A stretch of DNA of 33,853 bases from NCBI RefSeq assembly GCF_910588395.1, contig NZ_CAJUPA010000027.1:1-33853 (forward strand), written 5' to 3'. A model generated the notes under the pieces. It was not told the DNA's origin, ran no database searches, and saw only the letters and a list, made by a program, of their open reading frames with translations. Source of the DNA: an uncultured Faecalibaculum sp. GTDB lineage: Bacteria; Bacillota_I; Bacilli_A; Erysipelotrichales; Erysipelotrichaceae. A program made the translations under genes and the position numbers. Numbering within the stretch: the stretch's first letter is position 1; the number at the start of each line of letters is the position of its first letter. Below, in pieces: positions 7,112 through 14,326 of the stretch.

Positions 7112-8841
7112 TTTTCATCAACCTCCTGTGTGAATCTCTTCATCGCTTCTTCCAGCGGCATCGTCTCGGATGCACGGCTGCCGGATTTTCGGATGGTTAC
7201 CGTTCCGGCTTCCTGCTCTCCGTCGCCCACCACGATCTGATAGGGAACCTTTGCCAGCTGGGCTTCCCGGACACGGTATCCCAGCTTTTCATTGCGGTCA
7301 TCCACCTGGACACGCATCCCGGCCTCTTCCAGAGCCTCCTGAACCTGTTTCGCATAGTCCAGATGTTTCTGCTGATGAACCGGAATCACCACAAACTGCC
7401 GGGGAGCCAGCCACAGCGGGAAGTGACCGGCAAAGTTTTCAATCAGAATGCCGATGAACCGCTCAATGGATCCATATACAACGCGGTGAAGCATCAGCGG
7501 TGTCTTTCTCGAGCCGTCTGCATCCACATATGTGCATTCAAACCGCTCGGGAAGATTCATGTCCAGCTGCACCGTGCCGCACTGCCAGTCACGTCCCAGG
7601 GAGTCCTTGATGTGGATATCGAGCTTCGGTCCGTAGAAAGCGCCGTCTCCGGGGTTGACCTTGAATTCCCGGCCGGCATGACGGCAGGCATTGGCCAGCG
7701 CCTCTTCACTCCGCGCCCAGATTTCATCACTGCCGATGTAGTCTTTTTCCGGCTTGGTGGACAGTTCAATGGAATACTCCAGACCGAATACACCGTACAT
7801 TCTGTCAATCAGATCCAGAACACCCTTCACTTCACTCTCGATCTGATCCGGTGTCACGAAAATGTGGGCATCATCCTGCGTGAAAGTCCGGACACGGAAC
7901 AGTCCGTTGAGGGCGCCGGAGGCTTCATGTCTGTGGACCTGCCCCAGTTCGCCGATGCGCAGAGGCAGATCCTTGTAGGAGTGCAGCCCGTTGTTGTAGA
8001 CCAGCAGGGCGCCCGGGCAGTTCATGGGCTTGATGGCAAAGTCTCTGTCATCCACTTTTGTGGTGTACATGTTGGCTTTGTAGTGATCCCAGTGACCGGA
8101 GGTTTCCCAGAGTTCCCGGCTCATGATGATCGGGGTTTTGATGAACTGATACCCCTCTTTGGCATGTTCTGCATACCAGTACTGTTCCAGCGTGTTGCGC
8201 AGGATCATTCCATCCGGCAGGAAAATCGGCATGCCGGGGGCATATTCGCTCACTGTGAACAGATTCATTTCCCGTCCCAGTTTTTTGTGATCCCGTTTCT
8301 TTGCTTCTTCCAGCGCCTGCAGATGTGAATCAAGATCTTCTTTCGTATCGAAAGCCACACCGTAAATCCGCTGCAGCATCTGGTTGTCCTTGTCACCTTT
8401 CCAGTAGGCACCGGAGTGCTTCAGCAGTTTGACATGCTTGAGCTCTTTGACAGAGTCCACGTGCGGACCGCGGCAGAGATCCGTGAATTCTCCCTGGGAG
8501 TAGACCGTGATGGTACCATCTTCCAGACCTGAAATCAGATCCAGTTTGTAGGGATCGTCCGCAAACATTTCCAGGGCTTCATCCTTGGAAATCTCCCGGC
8601 GGACAATGCGCTTTCCATCCTTGGCAATCTTTTTCATTTCCTTTTCGATCCGGGGCAAATCTTCATCCTTCAAAGACTCTCCCCCCAGATCGATGTCGTA
8701 ATAGAATCCATCCCGGATCACCGGTCCGACCCAGAATTTGGCCTGGGGATACAGACGCTTCACTGCCTGCGCCATCAGATGGGCAGCGGAGTGATTCAGC
8801 GTTGACAGATGTTCATCTTCCAGAATATCAACCATTTCCAT
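7090..8841 (-). CDS. thrS: threonyl-tRNA synthetase lacking the TGS domain
   Basis: Charges tRNA-Thr with threonine. It has 583 aa, whereas most bacterial ThrS have about 640. It starts directly at the editing domain, so the N-terminal TGS domain of about 60 residues is absent. The space up to the T-box terminator at 8910 is too small to encode it. Editing-site residues are intact: HSAAH (His-17, His-21) and DLCRGPH (Cys-123, His-127). The catalytic core carries class II motifs and zinc ligands: NCPG (Cys-275), QVHRHEASG (His-303) and LHRVVYGS (His-452), plus RVRTFTQDDAHIF. A C-terminal anticodon-binding domain follows. AAGGAGG lies eight bases before the chosen start. It overlaps the solute-binding gene by 22 bases. 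Confidence 0.96.
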   Translation of the reverse strand: MEMVDILEDEHLSTLNHSAAHLMAQAVKRLYPQAKFWVGPVIRDGFYYDIDLGGESLKDEDLPRIEKEMKKIAKDGKRIVRREISKDEALEMFADDPYKLDLISGLEDGTITVYSQGEFTDLCRGPHVDSVKELKHVKLLKHSGAYWKGDKDNQMLQRIYGVAFDTKEDLDSHLQALEEAKKRDHKKLGREMNLFTVSEYAPGMPIFLPDGMILRNTLEQYWYAEHAKEGYQFIKTPIIMSRELWETSGHWDHYKANMYTTKVDDRDFAIKPMNCPGALLVYNNGLHSYKDLPLRIGELGQVHRHEASGALNGLFRVRTFTQDDAHIFVTPDQIESEVKGVLDLIDRMYGVFGLEYSIELSTKPEKDYIGSDEIWARSEEALANACRHAGREFKVNPGDGAFYGPKLDIHIKDSLGRDWQCGTVQLDMNLPERFECTYVDADGSRKTPLMLHRVVYGSIERFIGILIENFAGHFPLWLAPRQFVVIPVHQQKHLDYAKQVQEALEEAGMRVQVDDRNEKLGYRVREAQLAKVPYQIVVGDGEQEAGTVTIRKSGSRASETMPLEEAMKRFTQEVDEKWLFERD

Positions 8842-8909
8842 ATGGCAATCCTCCTTGATGCAGCGTTCCCGGATCAGCTGTTCCGGTTCACCTGCGGACA
8901 ACGTGAACG

Positions 8910-8945
8910 AAAAAAAGCGTCTGACTGCAAAAGGACGTCAGACGC
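8910..8945 (-). terminator. T-box-controlled terminator before thrS
   Basis: Minus-strand stem GCGTCTGAC / GTCAGACGC with an 11-base loop and a run of seven T. It is placed about 70 bases before the thrS start. In T-box genes it forms unless uncharged tRNA stabilises the antiterminator. Confidence 0.92.
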
Positions 8946-9121
8946 GCGGTACCACCTTTTTTCCCCTGAATTCAGGAGCACTCTCGACTGTAACGCAGTC
9001 CTGCGGCACTGGCTTTCACCGGCGATTCAAAGGGAGTGAGACATCGTTCCGTCAGAGTGCTTTCACCACCCGCACTCCTCTCTGATCCATCCGGATATCC
9101 CGTGGCCTTCTCGTTATCGTT
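8910..9121 (-). promoter_or_regulatory. T-box leader (tRNA-Thr sensing) of thrS
   Basis: The conserved T-box core, AAGGTGGTACCGCG on the minus strand (8944-8957), matches the antiterminator bulge that pairs with the tRNA acceptor end. Upstream lies a stem I with AGAGAG (about 9081-9086), followed by GGGTGGTGAAA. Two ACG triplets at 9045-9047 and 9050-9052 (minus strand) are candidate threonine specifier codons. Downstream is the terminator hairpin. Uncharged tRNA-Thr should allow read-through into thrS and the solute-binding gene. Confidence 0.92.
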
Positions 9122-9127
9122 GACTGA

Positions 9128-9156
9128 ATTATGCCCGACTCCATCCGGCTCGTCAA
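9128..9156 (-). promoter_or_regulatory. thrS promoter
   Basis: On the minus strand, TTGACG (9151-9156), a 17-base spacer and CATAAT (9128-9133). The expected start lies near 9121, at the beginning of the T-box stem I. Confidence 0.75.
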
Positions 9157-9165
9157 GTCAAACCA

Positions 9166-9210
9166 ATTCTGGCTGCCGCATTGGACTTGTGTCATCCAGC
9201 CGGAATGCAG
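9166..9210 (-). terminator. weak terminator-like hairpin after the 53-aa gene
   Basis: Minus-strand arms ATTCCGGCTG and CAGCCAGAAT pair with one mismatch around a 21-base loop. Only a poor T-tract follows. It would separate the telA unit from thrS. Confidence 0.3.
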
Positions 9211-9219
9211 TCCGCCTGC

Positions 9220-9381
9220 TCAGTGCAGACCGTATCTCAGAACGAAATAAACCACATAAATCCAACCCAGGAGCCCATGGATGACAGCCCACAGAACAGA
9301 ATGCCAGTTCACATAGGAAATGACCATCGCCAGCGCACTGCCAAAGGAGATTCCGGCTTTTACGTACGAGTTGTCTTTCAC
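9220..9381 (-). CDS. 53-residue two-span membrane protein, coupled to telA
   Basis: A small gene that starts with GTG and overlaps the telA stop codon as GTGA, so translation is probably coupled. The product (VKDNSYVKAGISFGSALAMV...) has two hydrophobic stretches: about residues 9-25 (AGISFGSALAMVISYVN) and 28-50 (SVLWAVIHGLLGWIYVVYF). It has a conserved-looking Gly-Ser-Ala-Leu-Ala-Met-Val core and a final RYGLH. I have seen similar short proteins of about 50 residues in Firmicutes, but no function is known to me. Its fixed place after xpaC-telA suggests a membrane partner of TelA. No separate ribosome binding site is obvious, consistent with coupling. Confidence 0.75.
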   Translation of the reverse strand: MKDNSYVKAGISFGSALAMVISYVNWHSVLWAVIHGLLGWIYVVYFVLRYGLH

Positions 9382-10532
9382 GACTGTTTGTCTTCAATGC
9401 GGCCGGCTGCCATGGCACCCCGTTCAATCCGGGAAATCCGTTCCTCACCCTGATCTGCCAGCACCCGGAAGGCTTCGATCTGCTCGCGCATTCTGGGCAG
9501 AGCTTTCTGTTTGTAGGCATCAATGGCATCCATGGCATCGAAGGTGTTCCGGAAAGCTTCCTGCAGCGTTTCCACGGAAATATTGGCTTCCATGCTCGTC
9601 TGCTGGATCTGTGCTCCCTGTGTCTTCAGCATTTCACTGGTGGACTTGATCAGGTCATTGGTCGTCTTGTTGACAGCCTGCACTTTCTCCAGAACGATTT
9701 TCTGGTTGTACAGGGCACTGGCAACCGTAACAGCGGTGCGCAGAGCCGAAACAGTCACATTCTGCGCCCGTTCCACCGCCCGGATCAGCTCCTTGTTGTT
9801 GCGCCGGACAATTTCCATGGACAGATATCCCTGCTGGTTGACCGCCTGCATCTGCTGCATGTCCATGACCCGCTGCCGCAGGGGAAACAGAATTTCCTCT
9901 TCCGCAAACTTGATGCGGTCCGGATCTGCATTGGATACTTTCGCCTGCTCGATGCTGTGCTCCAGCGCCGCGTCCATCTGGGTGCCCAGTTCAATCTGCT
10001 TGTTGAGTTTTTTTGTCAGATCCCGCAGAGACATCTGTTCGATTTCCAGTGTTGTGTTGTCATTCTGCAGGGTGCGCTTGCCGCGTTCCAGGTTCTCCAG
10101 GATGTTCTCAATCATCCCGTCCGCTTTTTCAAACTTCTGGAAGTAGCTGCGGACCGGGTTCGTGAATCTGGAAAGAAAGCCGGTCCGGCCGAAGTCCACA
10201 CCGGAAGGATCCAGATCCCTGACCTGTTTGTCCAGTTCCGTCAGTGAATTGACCACCTGGCTGGATTCCCCGCCCTGTTTGGAGAGTGTCCCCAATGTGG
10301 TGGACAGAAGTTCGTTCTTTTCCGAGGAACGCCGGACTATATCCGTCCCGAAGCCATCGATCATGCTGGTGATTTCCCGGCGCTGTGCCAGAGAATCCAG
10401 ATCTATGTCCATGACCTCTTTCGCGTTGGCCTGGGCCTGTGTTTCGATTTTTTCCTTCACTTCCGGTTCAGGCTGCAGAGGCTGCAGCACCTCTTCGCTG
10501 TTCAGTTCATCCACATCCATTGTAAATGCCAT
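9378..10532 (-). CDS. TelA family toxic-anion-resistance/KlaA-like protein
   Basis: A 384-aa cytoplasmic protein of the TelA family. The family name comes from tellurite resistance, but its biochemical role is unknown; members are common beside xpaC. It is almost entirely helical and coiled-coil-rich. Features in order are an acidic N-terminus with a Gln/Ala stretch, then IDLDSLAQRREITSMIDGFGTDIVRRSSEKNELL, SYFQKFEKADGMIENILENLERGKRTLQNDN, MSLRDLTKKLNKQIELG, and a C-terminal region ending in ISRIERGAMAAGRIEDKQS. Motifs such as FEKADGMIENILENLERGKR are typical of the family. The start is 10532: AAGGAG lies ten bases upstream and the xpaC stop is one base away (TGATATG). It overlaps the small gene by four bases. 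Confidence 0.85.
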   Translation of the reverse strand: MAFTMDVDELNSEEVLQPLQPEPEVKEKIETQAQANAKEVMDIDLDSLAQRREITSMIDGFGTDIVRRSSEKNELLSTTLGTLSKQGGESSQVVNSLTELDKQVRDLDPSGVDFGRTGFLSRFTNPVRSYFQKFEKADGMIENILENLERGKRTLQNDNTTLEIEQMSLRDLTKKLNKQIELGTQMDAALEHSIEQAKVSNADPDRIKFAEEEILFPLRQRVMDMQQMQAVNQQGYLSMEIVRRNNKELIRAVERAQNVTVSALRTAVTVASALYNQKIVLEKVQAVNKTTNDLIKSTSEMLKTQGAQIQQTSMEANISVETLQEAFRNTFDAMDAIDAYKQKALPRMREQIEAFRVLADQGEERISRIERGAMAAGRIEDKQS

Positions 10533-10533
10533 A

Positions 10534-11247
10534 TCAGTCTGTCTCCTTCTTATGTACCGGCTGTCCCTGTCTGTACAGTCCGGATTGTTCAATCAGCTCG
10601 TCCAGCTGCCGCATGGCGCTGCCGTCTGCCAGCTGCGGTGTTGCTTTCAGAGCCTGAATTCTGGTATTCAGTTCGTCGATTCTTGTCAGAATGGCTTCAT
10701 TTTCCGCAATCTTGGCATCAATGAAGGCAAAGGCATCCTGCATTGCCGGCGGTACAGTTCCCTGCTTCAGAGCTTTTCTGTATCCTTCCTCGTCAAAGAG
10801 AAGGATCCTGTCTGCAATCTGCTTCTGGTTGGCCAGAAACAGCATCCGGGCCCGCCGCAGTCCGGTCATGAACTTGTCGATGGAAATGGCGGAATCTCCG
10901 AATACGTCATGCAGAACATGATCCATTGCTGCCGTCTTTTCCTGCAGCCGGGCCAGCTGTTTCTGGCATTCCCGGATCTGTGTCCGGAAGCATTTCGGCT
11001 TCAGTCTGGAAAACAGCAGCGACACCGCCTCAGCTTCATCCCCGTTGACTGCCGGGTCTGCGGTTTCCTGCCGCACAGAATGCAGCGCCCAGACCCACGC
11101 GGCACAGACCGCCGCAAGGAACACGAGGATCACCACCCCCAGCGCCGTGGCACCTGTCCGGAAAGCAAAAAGAGAAAACACCGCAAAGGCTGCAGCCAGC
11201 AGACCGCAGGCTACATGGATGATGATCGGTCTTTTGTCACGATTCAT
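10534..11247 (-). CDS. xpaC: XpaC family protein with two N-terminal membrane spans
   Basis: A 237-aa protein of the XpaC (bromo-chloro-indolyl phosphate hydrolysis) family, usually found next to telA. The name records an old phenotype; no enzyme activity is established. Residues about 8-30 and 35-54 form a hairpin of membrane helices (VACGLLAAAFAVFSLFAF and TALGVVILVFLAAVCAAWVW). After them come charged helices (LARLQEKTAAMDHVLHDVFGD, SIDKFMTGLRRARMLFLANQ), likely cytoplasmic. The start at 11247 is preceded only by TGC-TATAAT and six bases, so the mRNA probably begins at the start codon itself (leaderless); no ribosome binding site is present. Together with telA and the 53-aa gene it forms one transcript. 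Confidence 0.85.
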   Translation of the reverse strand: MNRDKRPIIIHVACGLLAAAFAVFSLFAFRTGATALGVVILVFLAAVCAAWVWALHSVRQETADPAVNGDEAEAVSLLFSRLKPKCFRTQIRECQKQLARLQEKTAAMDHVLHDVFGDSAISIDKFMTGLRRARMLFLANQKQIADRILLFDEEGYRKALKQGTVPPAMQDAFAFIDAKIAENEAILTRIDELNTRIQALKATPQLADGSAMRQLDELIEQSGLYRQGQPVHKKETD

Positions 11248-11250
11248 GGG

Positions 11251-11262
11251 CAAATTATAGCA
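11251..11262 (-). promoter_or_regulatory. extended -10 promoter of xpaC, leaderless configuration
   Basis: On the minus strand TGC-TATAAT (TATAAT at 11254-11259) ends six bases before the xpaC ATG. No -35 is recognisable. Transcription would begin at about the A of the start codon. Confidence 0.65.
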
Positions 11263-11284
11263 TACTGTCACCAGCCATCTGCAG

Positions 11285-11330
11285 GAAAAACCGGGAAGAC
11301 AAACGCGGCGGTGCGCTGTCTTCCCGGCTT
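11285..11330 (-). terminator. intrinsic terminator after the unrecognised gene
   Basis: Minus-strand arms CCGGGAAGACA and TGTCTTCCCGG form an 11-bp stem followed by TTTTTC. It lies about 40 bases after the stop codon at 11370. Confidence 0.85.
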
Positions 11331-11369
11331 GTATGTATTTCTTCTCTGCAGCAGATGCTGACCGGCTGA

Positions 11370-11855
11370 TCAGTAGAACGGGTAATACCAGATCTGATCC
11401 TTGTCGAAGTCTGTGGTTTCCAGAATGCGGTTTGTCACATTCAGACCTTCCATGACATCACCGGCAGTAATGTTGTCAAACTTGTAGGGAAAATGTCTGA
11501 CAAGTCCTTCGGGATTCTCTGCCTTCCAGGCATTTTTGTACCGCAGCACCAGATTGTCCGGATCGGGTTCGGCGCCTGTGGGTACGATTTTCGCATCGTC
11601 TGCCGCAGTTTCCAGCATGGACTTCAGCGCTTCCAGAACCGGTTTTGTCAGACGGAACGGATCCCCTCTTTTGTGCAGTACTTCTCCGTTGTTCATCAGC
11701 CAGATGTGAATTCCCCAGGCTGAATTCAGATATCCCACTTCCTCCGTGCCGATGATGGTTCCCAGAAAGTCGGTATCATCCACTCTGGGAGAAGTGTAGC
11801 CCTTCGAAACCAGCAGAGCTTCGGGGACCTTGAAAAAATGCATTCCTAAACTCAT
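11370..11855 (-). CDS. unrecognised protein, 161 aa
   Basis: I do not recognise this family. The protein starts MSLGMHFFKVPEALLV and has no membrane segment or signal peptide; it looks soluble. Aromatic and charged residues are evenly spread. Notable stretches are WGIHIWLMNNGEVLHKRGDPFRLTKPVLEALKSMLETAAD and a C-terminal FDKDQIWYYPFY. GGAGGAAC precedes the chosen start. A longer frame continues upstream to 12002 but has no site and would overlap the ATPase gene. It stands alone, between an ATPase gene and xpaC, with its own terminator and probably its own promoter (TGG-TATTGT). A 6-bp hairpin (11872-11889) in the leader separates promoter and start. Confidence 0.7.
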   Translation of the reverse strand: MSLGMHFFKVPEALLVSKGYTSPRVDDTDFLGTIIGTEEVGYLNSAWGIHIWLMNNGEVLHKRGDPFRLTKPVLEALKSMLETAADDAKIVPTGAEPDPDNLVLRYKNAWKAENPEGLVRHFPYKFDNITAGDVMEGLNVTNRILETTDFDKDQIWYYPFY

Positions 11856-11871
11856 TTCAGTTCCTCCATGC

Positions 11872-11916
11872 GCATCCGTCACTGGATGCTTATGATTTAC
11901 AATACCATGAATCCCT
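11872..11916 (-). promoter_or_regulatory. leader of the 161-aa gene: extended -10 and hairpin
   Basis: On the minus strand TGG precedes TATTGT, then about 20 bases on a 6-bp hairpin (GCATCC / GGATGC, 11872-11889) occurs before GGAGGA. No -35 is clear. Confidence 0.4.
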
Positions 11917-11952
11917 GGAGGAATTCGAATGATTTGCTGAACAATCCGCGAA

Positions 11953-13824
11953 TTATTTCCTGTCCAGAGAAATGACAGGAACCCGCAGGCAGCGCATGGC
12001 ATTCAGGATGCACAGGAAAGCGACACCCACATCCGCGAACACCGCAGCCCACATGTTGGCCAACCCCAGTGCACCCAGAATCAGGATCAGCACTTTCACC
12101 GCAATGGCGAAGAAAATGTTCTGGCGCACGATCCGCAGCGTTTTGTGCGCAATGGCAATGGCCGTCACAATCTGGGAAAGGCGGTCTTTCATCAGAACCA
12201 CATCTGCTGCTTCGATGGCCGCATCACTGCCCAGAGCTCCCATGGCAATGCCGACATCCGCTGCTGCCAGGACCGGCGCATCGTTGATGCCGTCGCCTAC
12301 AAAGGCGGTTTTGTTCTGCTCGAGAAGATGTGTCAGGATTTCCACTTTATCCTGCGGCAGCAGCCGGGCGTGATATTCATCAATGCCCACTTCACCGGCA
12401 ACACGCCGGGCCACCTGTTCGTTGTCTCCGGTGAGCATCACGAATTTCTTCAGGCCATACTGCCGCAGCAGAGTCAGGGCAACCCGGGAATCTTCCTTGA
12501 TCTGATCGGAGATTTCAATCATCCCGGCATAGACACCATCCACAGCTACATAGACCACAGTTCCCATCCCGGATCCTTCCGGCAGCACATCCGCCGGAAT
12601 GCCGCTTTCAATCATCAGCTTTTCATTGCCGGCCAGGACCCTGGAGCCGTCCACCAGGGCTGATACACCCTGACCTGCCACTTCCTGTACCTTCCCGGCT
12701 GCCGGCAGCGGCTGGTTTGGCAGCTTGTGGGCTTTTTCCAGAATGGACTGGGCGATGGGGTGACTGGAATGGCTCTCGGCGGCAGCCGCCAGAACGAGAA
12801 GCCGGTCAGCGGACAGATCCGCTGGCTGAATATCCGTCACCTGGAACGTTCCTTTGGTGATGGTTCCCGTCTTGTCGAACACCATGGTCTTTACATCCGC
12901 CAGGGCTTCCAGATAGGTGCTTCCCTTCACCAGGATTCCGGCTTTGGATGCCCCGCCGATTCCGCCGAAGAAGGACAGGGGAACCGAGATGACCAGGGCG
13001 CAGGGACAGGAGATGACCAGGAACGTCAGCGCCCGGTAGATCCATACGTGCCAGGGCTGGGCAAACAGCAGGGGAGGCAGTACAGCCAGTCCAAGGGCCA
13101 GTCCGCAGACTACCGGGGTATATACCCGGGCAAATCTGGTGATGAACTGCTCTGCCGGTGCCTTGCGGTCCGTGGCGTTTTCCACCAGTTCCAGGACTTT
13201 TGCCACCGTGGACTGACCATAGGGTCTGGTCGTTCTGACATACAGCACCCCGGTCTGATTGATGCACCCGGAAATCACTTCCGAACCGGGATGGACATGC
13301 CGGGGAACTGATTCACCGGTGAGAGCCGAGGTGTCCAGACTGGAATCTCCGTTCTCCACAACCCCATCCAGCGGAACCCGTTCTCCGGGTTCCACCACAA
13401 TGACAGTTCCGGGCTGCACCTCTTCTGGATCCACCTGGCGGATCGTTCCGTTTTCTTCAATGTTTGCATAATCCGGGCGGATGTCCATCAAAGCGGCAAT
13501 GGATTTCCGGGACTTGCTGACGGCATAGGACTGAAACCACTCTCCGATCTGATAGAACAGCATGACAGCCACAGCTTCATCCAGCTGTCCCAGAGCCACA
13601 GCCCCCAGGCTGGCCACGGACATGAGAAAGTTCTCGTCAAATACCTCCCCATGGGCAATGTTGATGGCGGATTTGCGCAGGACATCATAGCTGATCAGCA
13701 CATAGCCTGCCACCATCAGCCAGACATAGCCGTTCCAGCCTGCGTGTTCCGCAGCAATGCCGGCTGCATACAGTCCGGCTGTGATTCCGATCCGCAGCAG
13801 GCCTTTCTTCTGTTTTTTTGTCAT
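11953..13824 (-). CDS. P1B-type heavy-metal ATPase, Zn/Cd/Pb exporter type
   Basis: A 623-aa membrane pump that exports divalent metal with ATP hydrolysis. All core motifs are present: actuator TGES (169-172), transmembrane CPC (273-275), phosphorylation DKTGT (Asp-317), nucleotide-binding SHPIAQ and hinge GDGINDAP. CPC together with a long Lys/Gly (SKAGILVKG) region fits the P1B-2 (ZntA/CadA) group rather than copper. Eight membrane spans are expected. It has no N-terminal metal-binding domain; that role may be filled by the small HMA protein encoded 11 bases upstream. Translation starts at ATG after GGCAGGG. The operon promoter carries ArsR-type operators. Confidence 0.93.
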   Translation of the reverse strand: MTKKQKKGLLRIGITAGLYAAGIAAEHAGWNGYVWLMVAGYVLISYDVLRKSAINIAHGEVFDENFLMSVASLGAVALGQLDEAVAVMLFYQIGEWFQSYAVSKSRKSIAALMDIRPDYANIEENGTIRQVDPEEVQPGTVIVVEPGERVPLDGVVENGDSSLDTSALTGESVPRHVHPGSEVISGCINQTGVLYVRTTRPYGQSTVAKVLELVENATDRKAPAEQFITRFARVYTPVVCGLALGLAVLPPLLFAQPWHVWIYRALTFLVISCPCALVISVPLSFFGGIGGASKAGILVKGSTYLEALADVKTMVFDKTGTITKGTFQVTDIQPADLSADRLLVLAAAAESHSSHPIAQSILEKAHKLPNQPLPAAGKVQEVAGQGVSALVDGSRVLAGNEKLMIESGIPADVLPEGSGMGTVVYVAVDGVYAGMIEISDQIKEDSRVALTLLRQYGLKKFVMLTGDNEQVARRVAGEVGIDEYHARLLPQDKVEILTHLLEQNKTAFVGDGINDAPVLAAADVGIAMGALGSDAAIEAADVVLMKDRLSQIVTAIAIAHKTLRIVRQNIFFAIAVKVLILILGALGLANMWAAVFADVGVAFLCILNAMRCLRVPVISLDRK

Positions 13825-13835
13825 GGAACCCTGCC

Positions 13836-14051
13836 TCAGCAGTACAGCTCACTGTCACTGTCCACCCGCCGGCAGGCCTTCCTGGCTTCTTTCAGAATGT
13901 CGTTCAGGCGGGCTTCATCACAATCCAGAACGAGTTTCTGTGTCATGAAATTGACACGGGCTTCATTGACGCCATCGATTTTTCGGATGGCATCTTCGAT
14001 TTTGGCAGCGCAGTTGGCGCAGTCCACTTCCATTTTGTATGTTTTTTTCAT
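13836..14051 (-). CDS. stand-alone heavy-metal-associated (HMA) domain protein
   Basis: A 71-aa beta-alpha-beta-beta-alpha-beta ferredoxin-like metal-binding domain. The motif is VDCANCAAK (Cys-Ala-Asn-Cys at about residues 11-14), the usual CxxC site, with the second half MTQKLVLDCDEARLN. It ends with a Cys (SELYC), a possible third ligand. Normally this domain is the N-terminus of the ATPase; here it is a separate gene just before it. AAGGAG precedes the start. It likely delivers or senses Zn/Cd for the pump. Expression is from the operator-covered promoter at 14094-14122. Confidence 0.9.
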   Translation of the reverse strand: MKKTYKMEVDCANCAAKIEDAIRKIDGVNEARVNFMTQKLVLDCDEARLNDILKEARKACRRVDSDSELYC

Positions 14052-14065
14052 TGCTCTTCTCCTTG

Positions 14066-14126
14066 GTTGAATCGCTGTTCAACTGTTGTCTGTATTGTAT
14101 CAACAGTTGAACGCTCATTCAACTGT
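14066..14126 (-). promoter_or_regulatory. metal-ATPase promoter with ArsR/SmtB-type operators
   Basis: On the minus strand TTGAAT (14117-14122), a 17-base spacer and TACAAT (14094-14099, with an upstream TGA) form a good promoter. Operator 1 (14103-14126) is a 9-6-9 inverted repeat ACAGTTGAA-N6-TTCAACTGT covering the -35. Operator 2 (14066-14083) is GTTGAA-N6-TTCAAC, downstream of the start. Each holds the TGAA-N6-TTCA core of CzrA/CadC-like Zn/Cd repressors. Their facing halves also form a 12-12-12 repeat (14077-14112). Repression relieved by metal is inferred. Confidence 0.85.
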
Positions 14127-14213
14127 ATGACAGTGAATTTCTGCATTTTTTGTTTCCCTGCTGATGCTGACCGGCTTTCCCTGCATGTCCGGAAAAACAG
14201 CGGCAGGACAGCA

Positions 14214-14253
14214 GAAAAGGCGCCTTCTTCCGCAAAGGAATCAGACGCCTTCA
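14214..14253 (-). terminator. probable terminator after feoB
   Basis: Minus-strand arms AAGGCG and CGCCTT enclose an inner TTCC / GGAA hairpin and are followed by TTTTC. It is 75 bases past the feoB stop codon, with a weak T-tract. The remaining 14127-14213 holds no feature I can support. Confidence 0.5.
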
Positions 14254-14326
14254 GACAAGTCTCAAGGGATGAAATCTCCCGCACCCACACAGCCGCCATC
14301 GGCAGAGCCTGTCAGGCCGGGCGCAG

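Noticed and set aside
9158..9538. 126-aa minus-strand frame between telA and thrS
   Set aside because: It overlaps the end of telA and the 53-aa gene in another frame; that gene has a coupled start and membrane pattern, this one does not.
14048..14299. 83-aa minus-strand frame ending just before the HMA gene
   Set aside because: It covers the feoB terminator, the ArsR operators and the promoter; it has no ribosome binding site.
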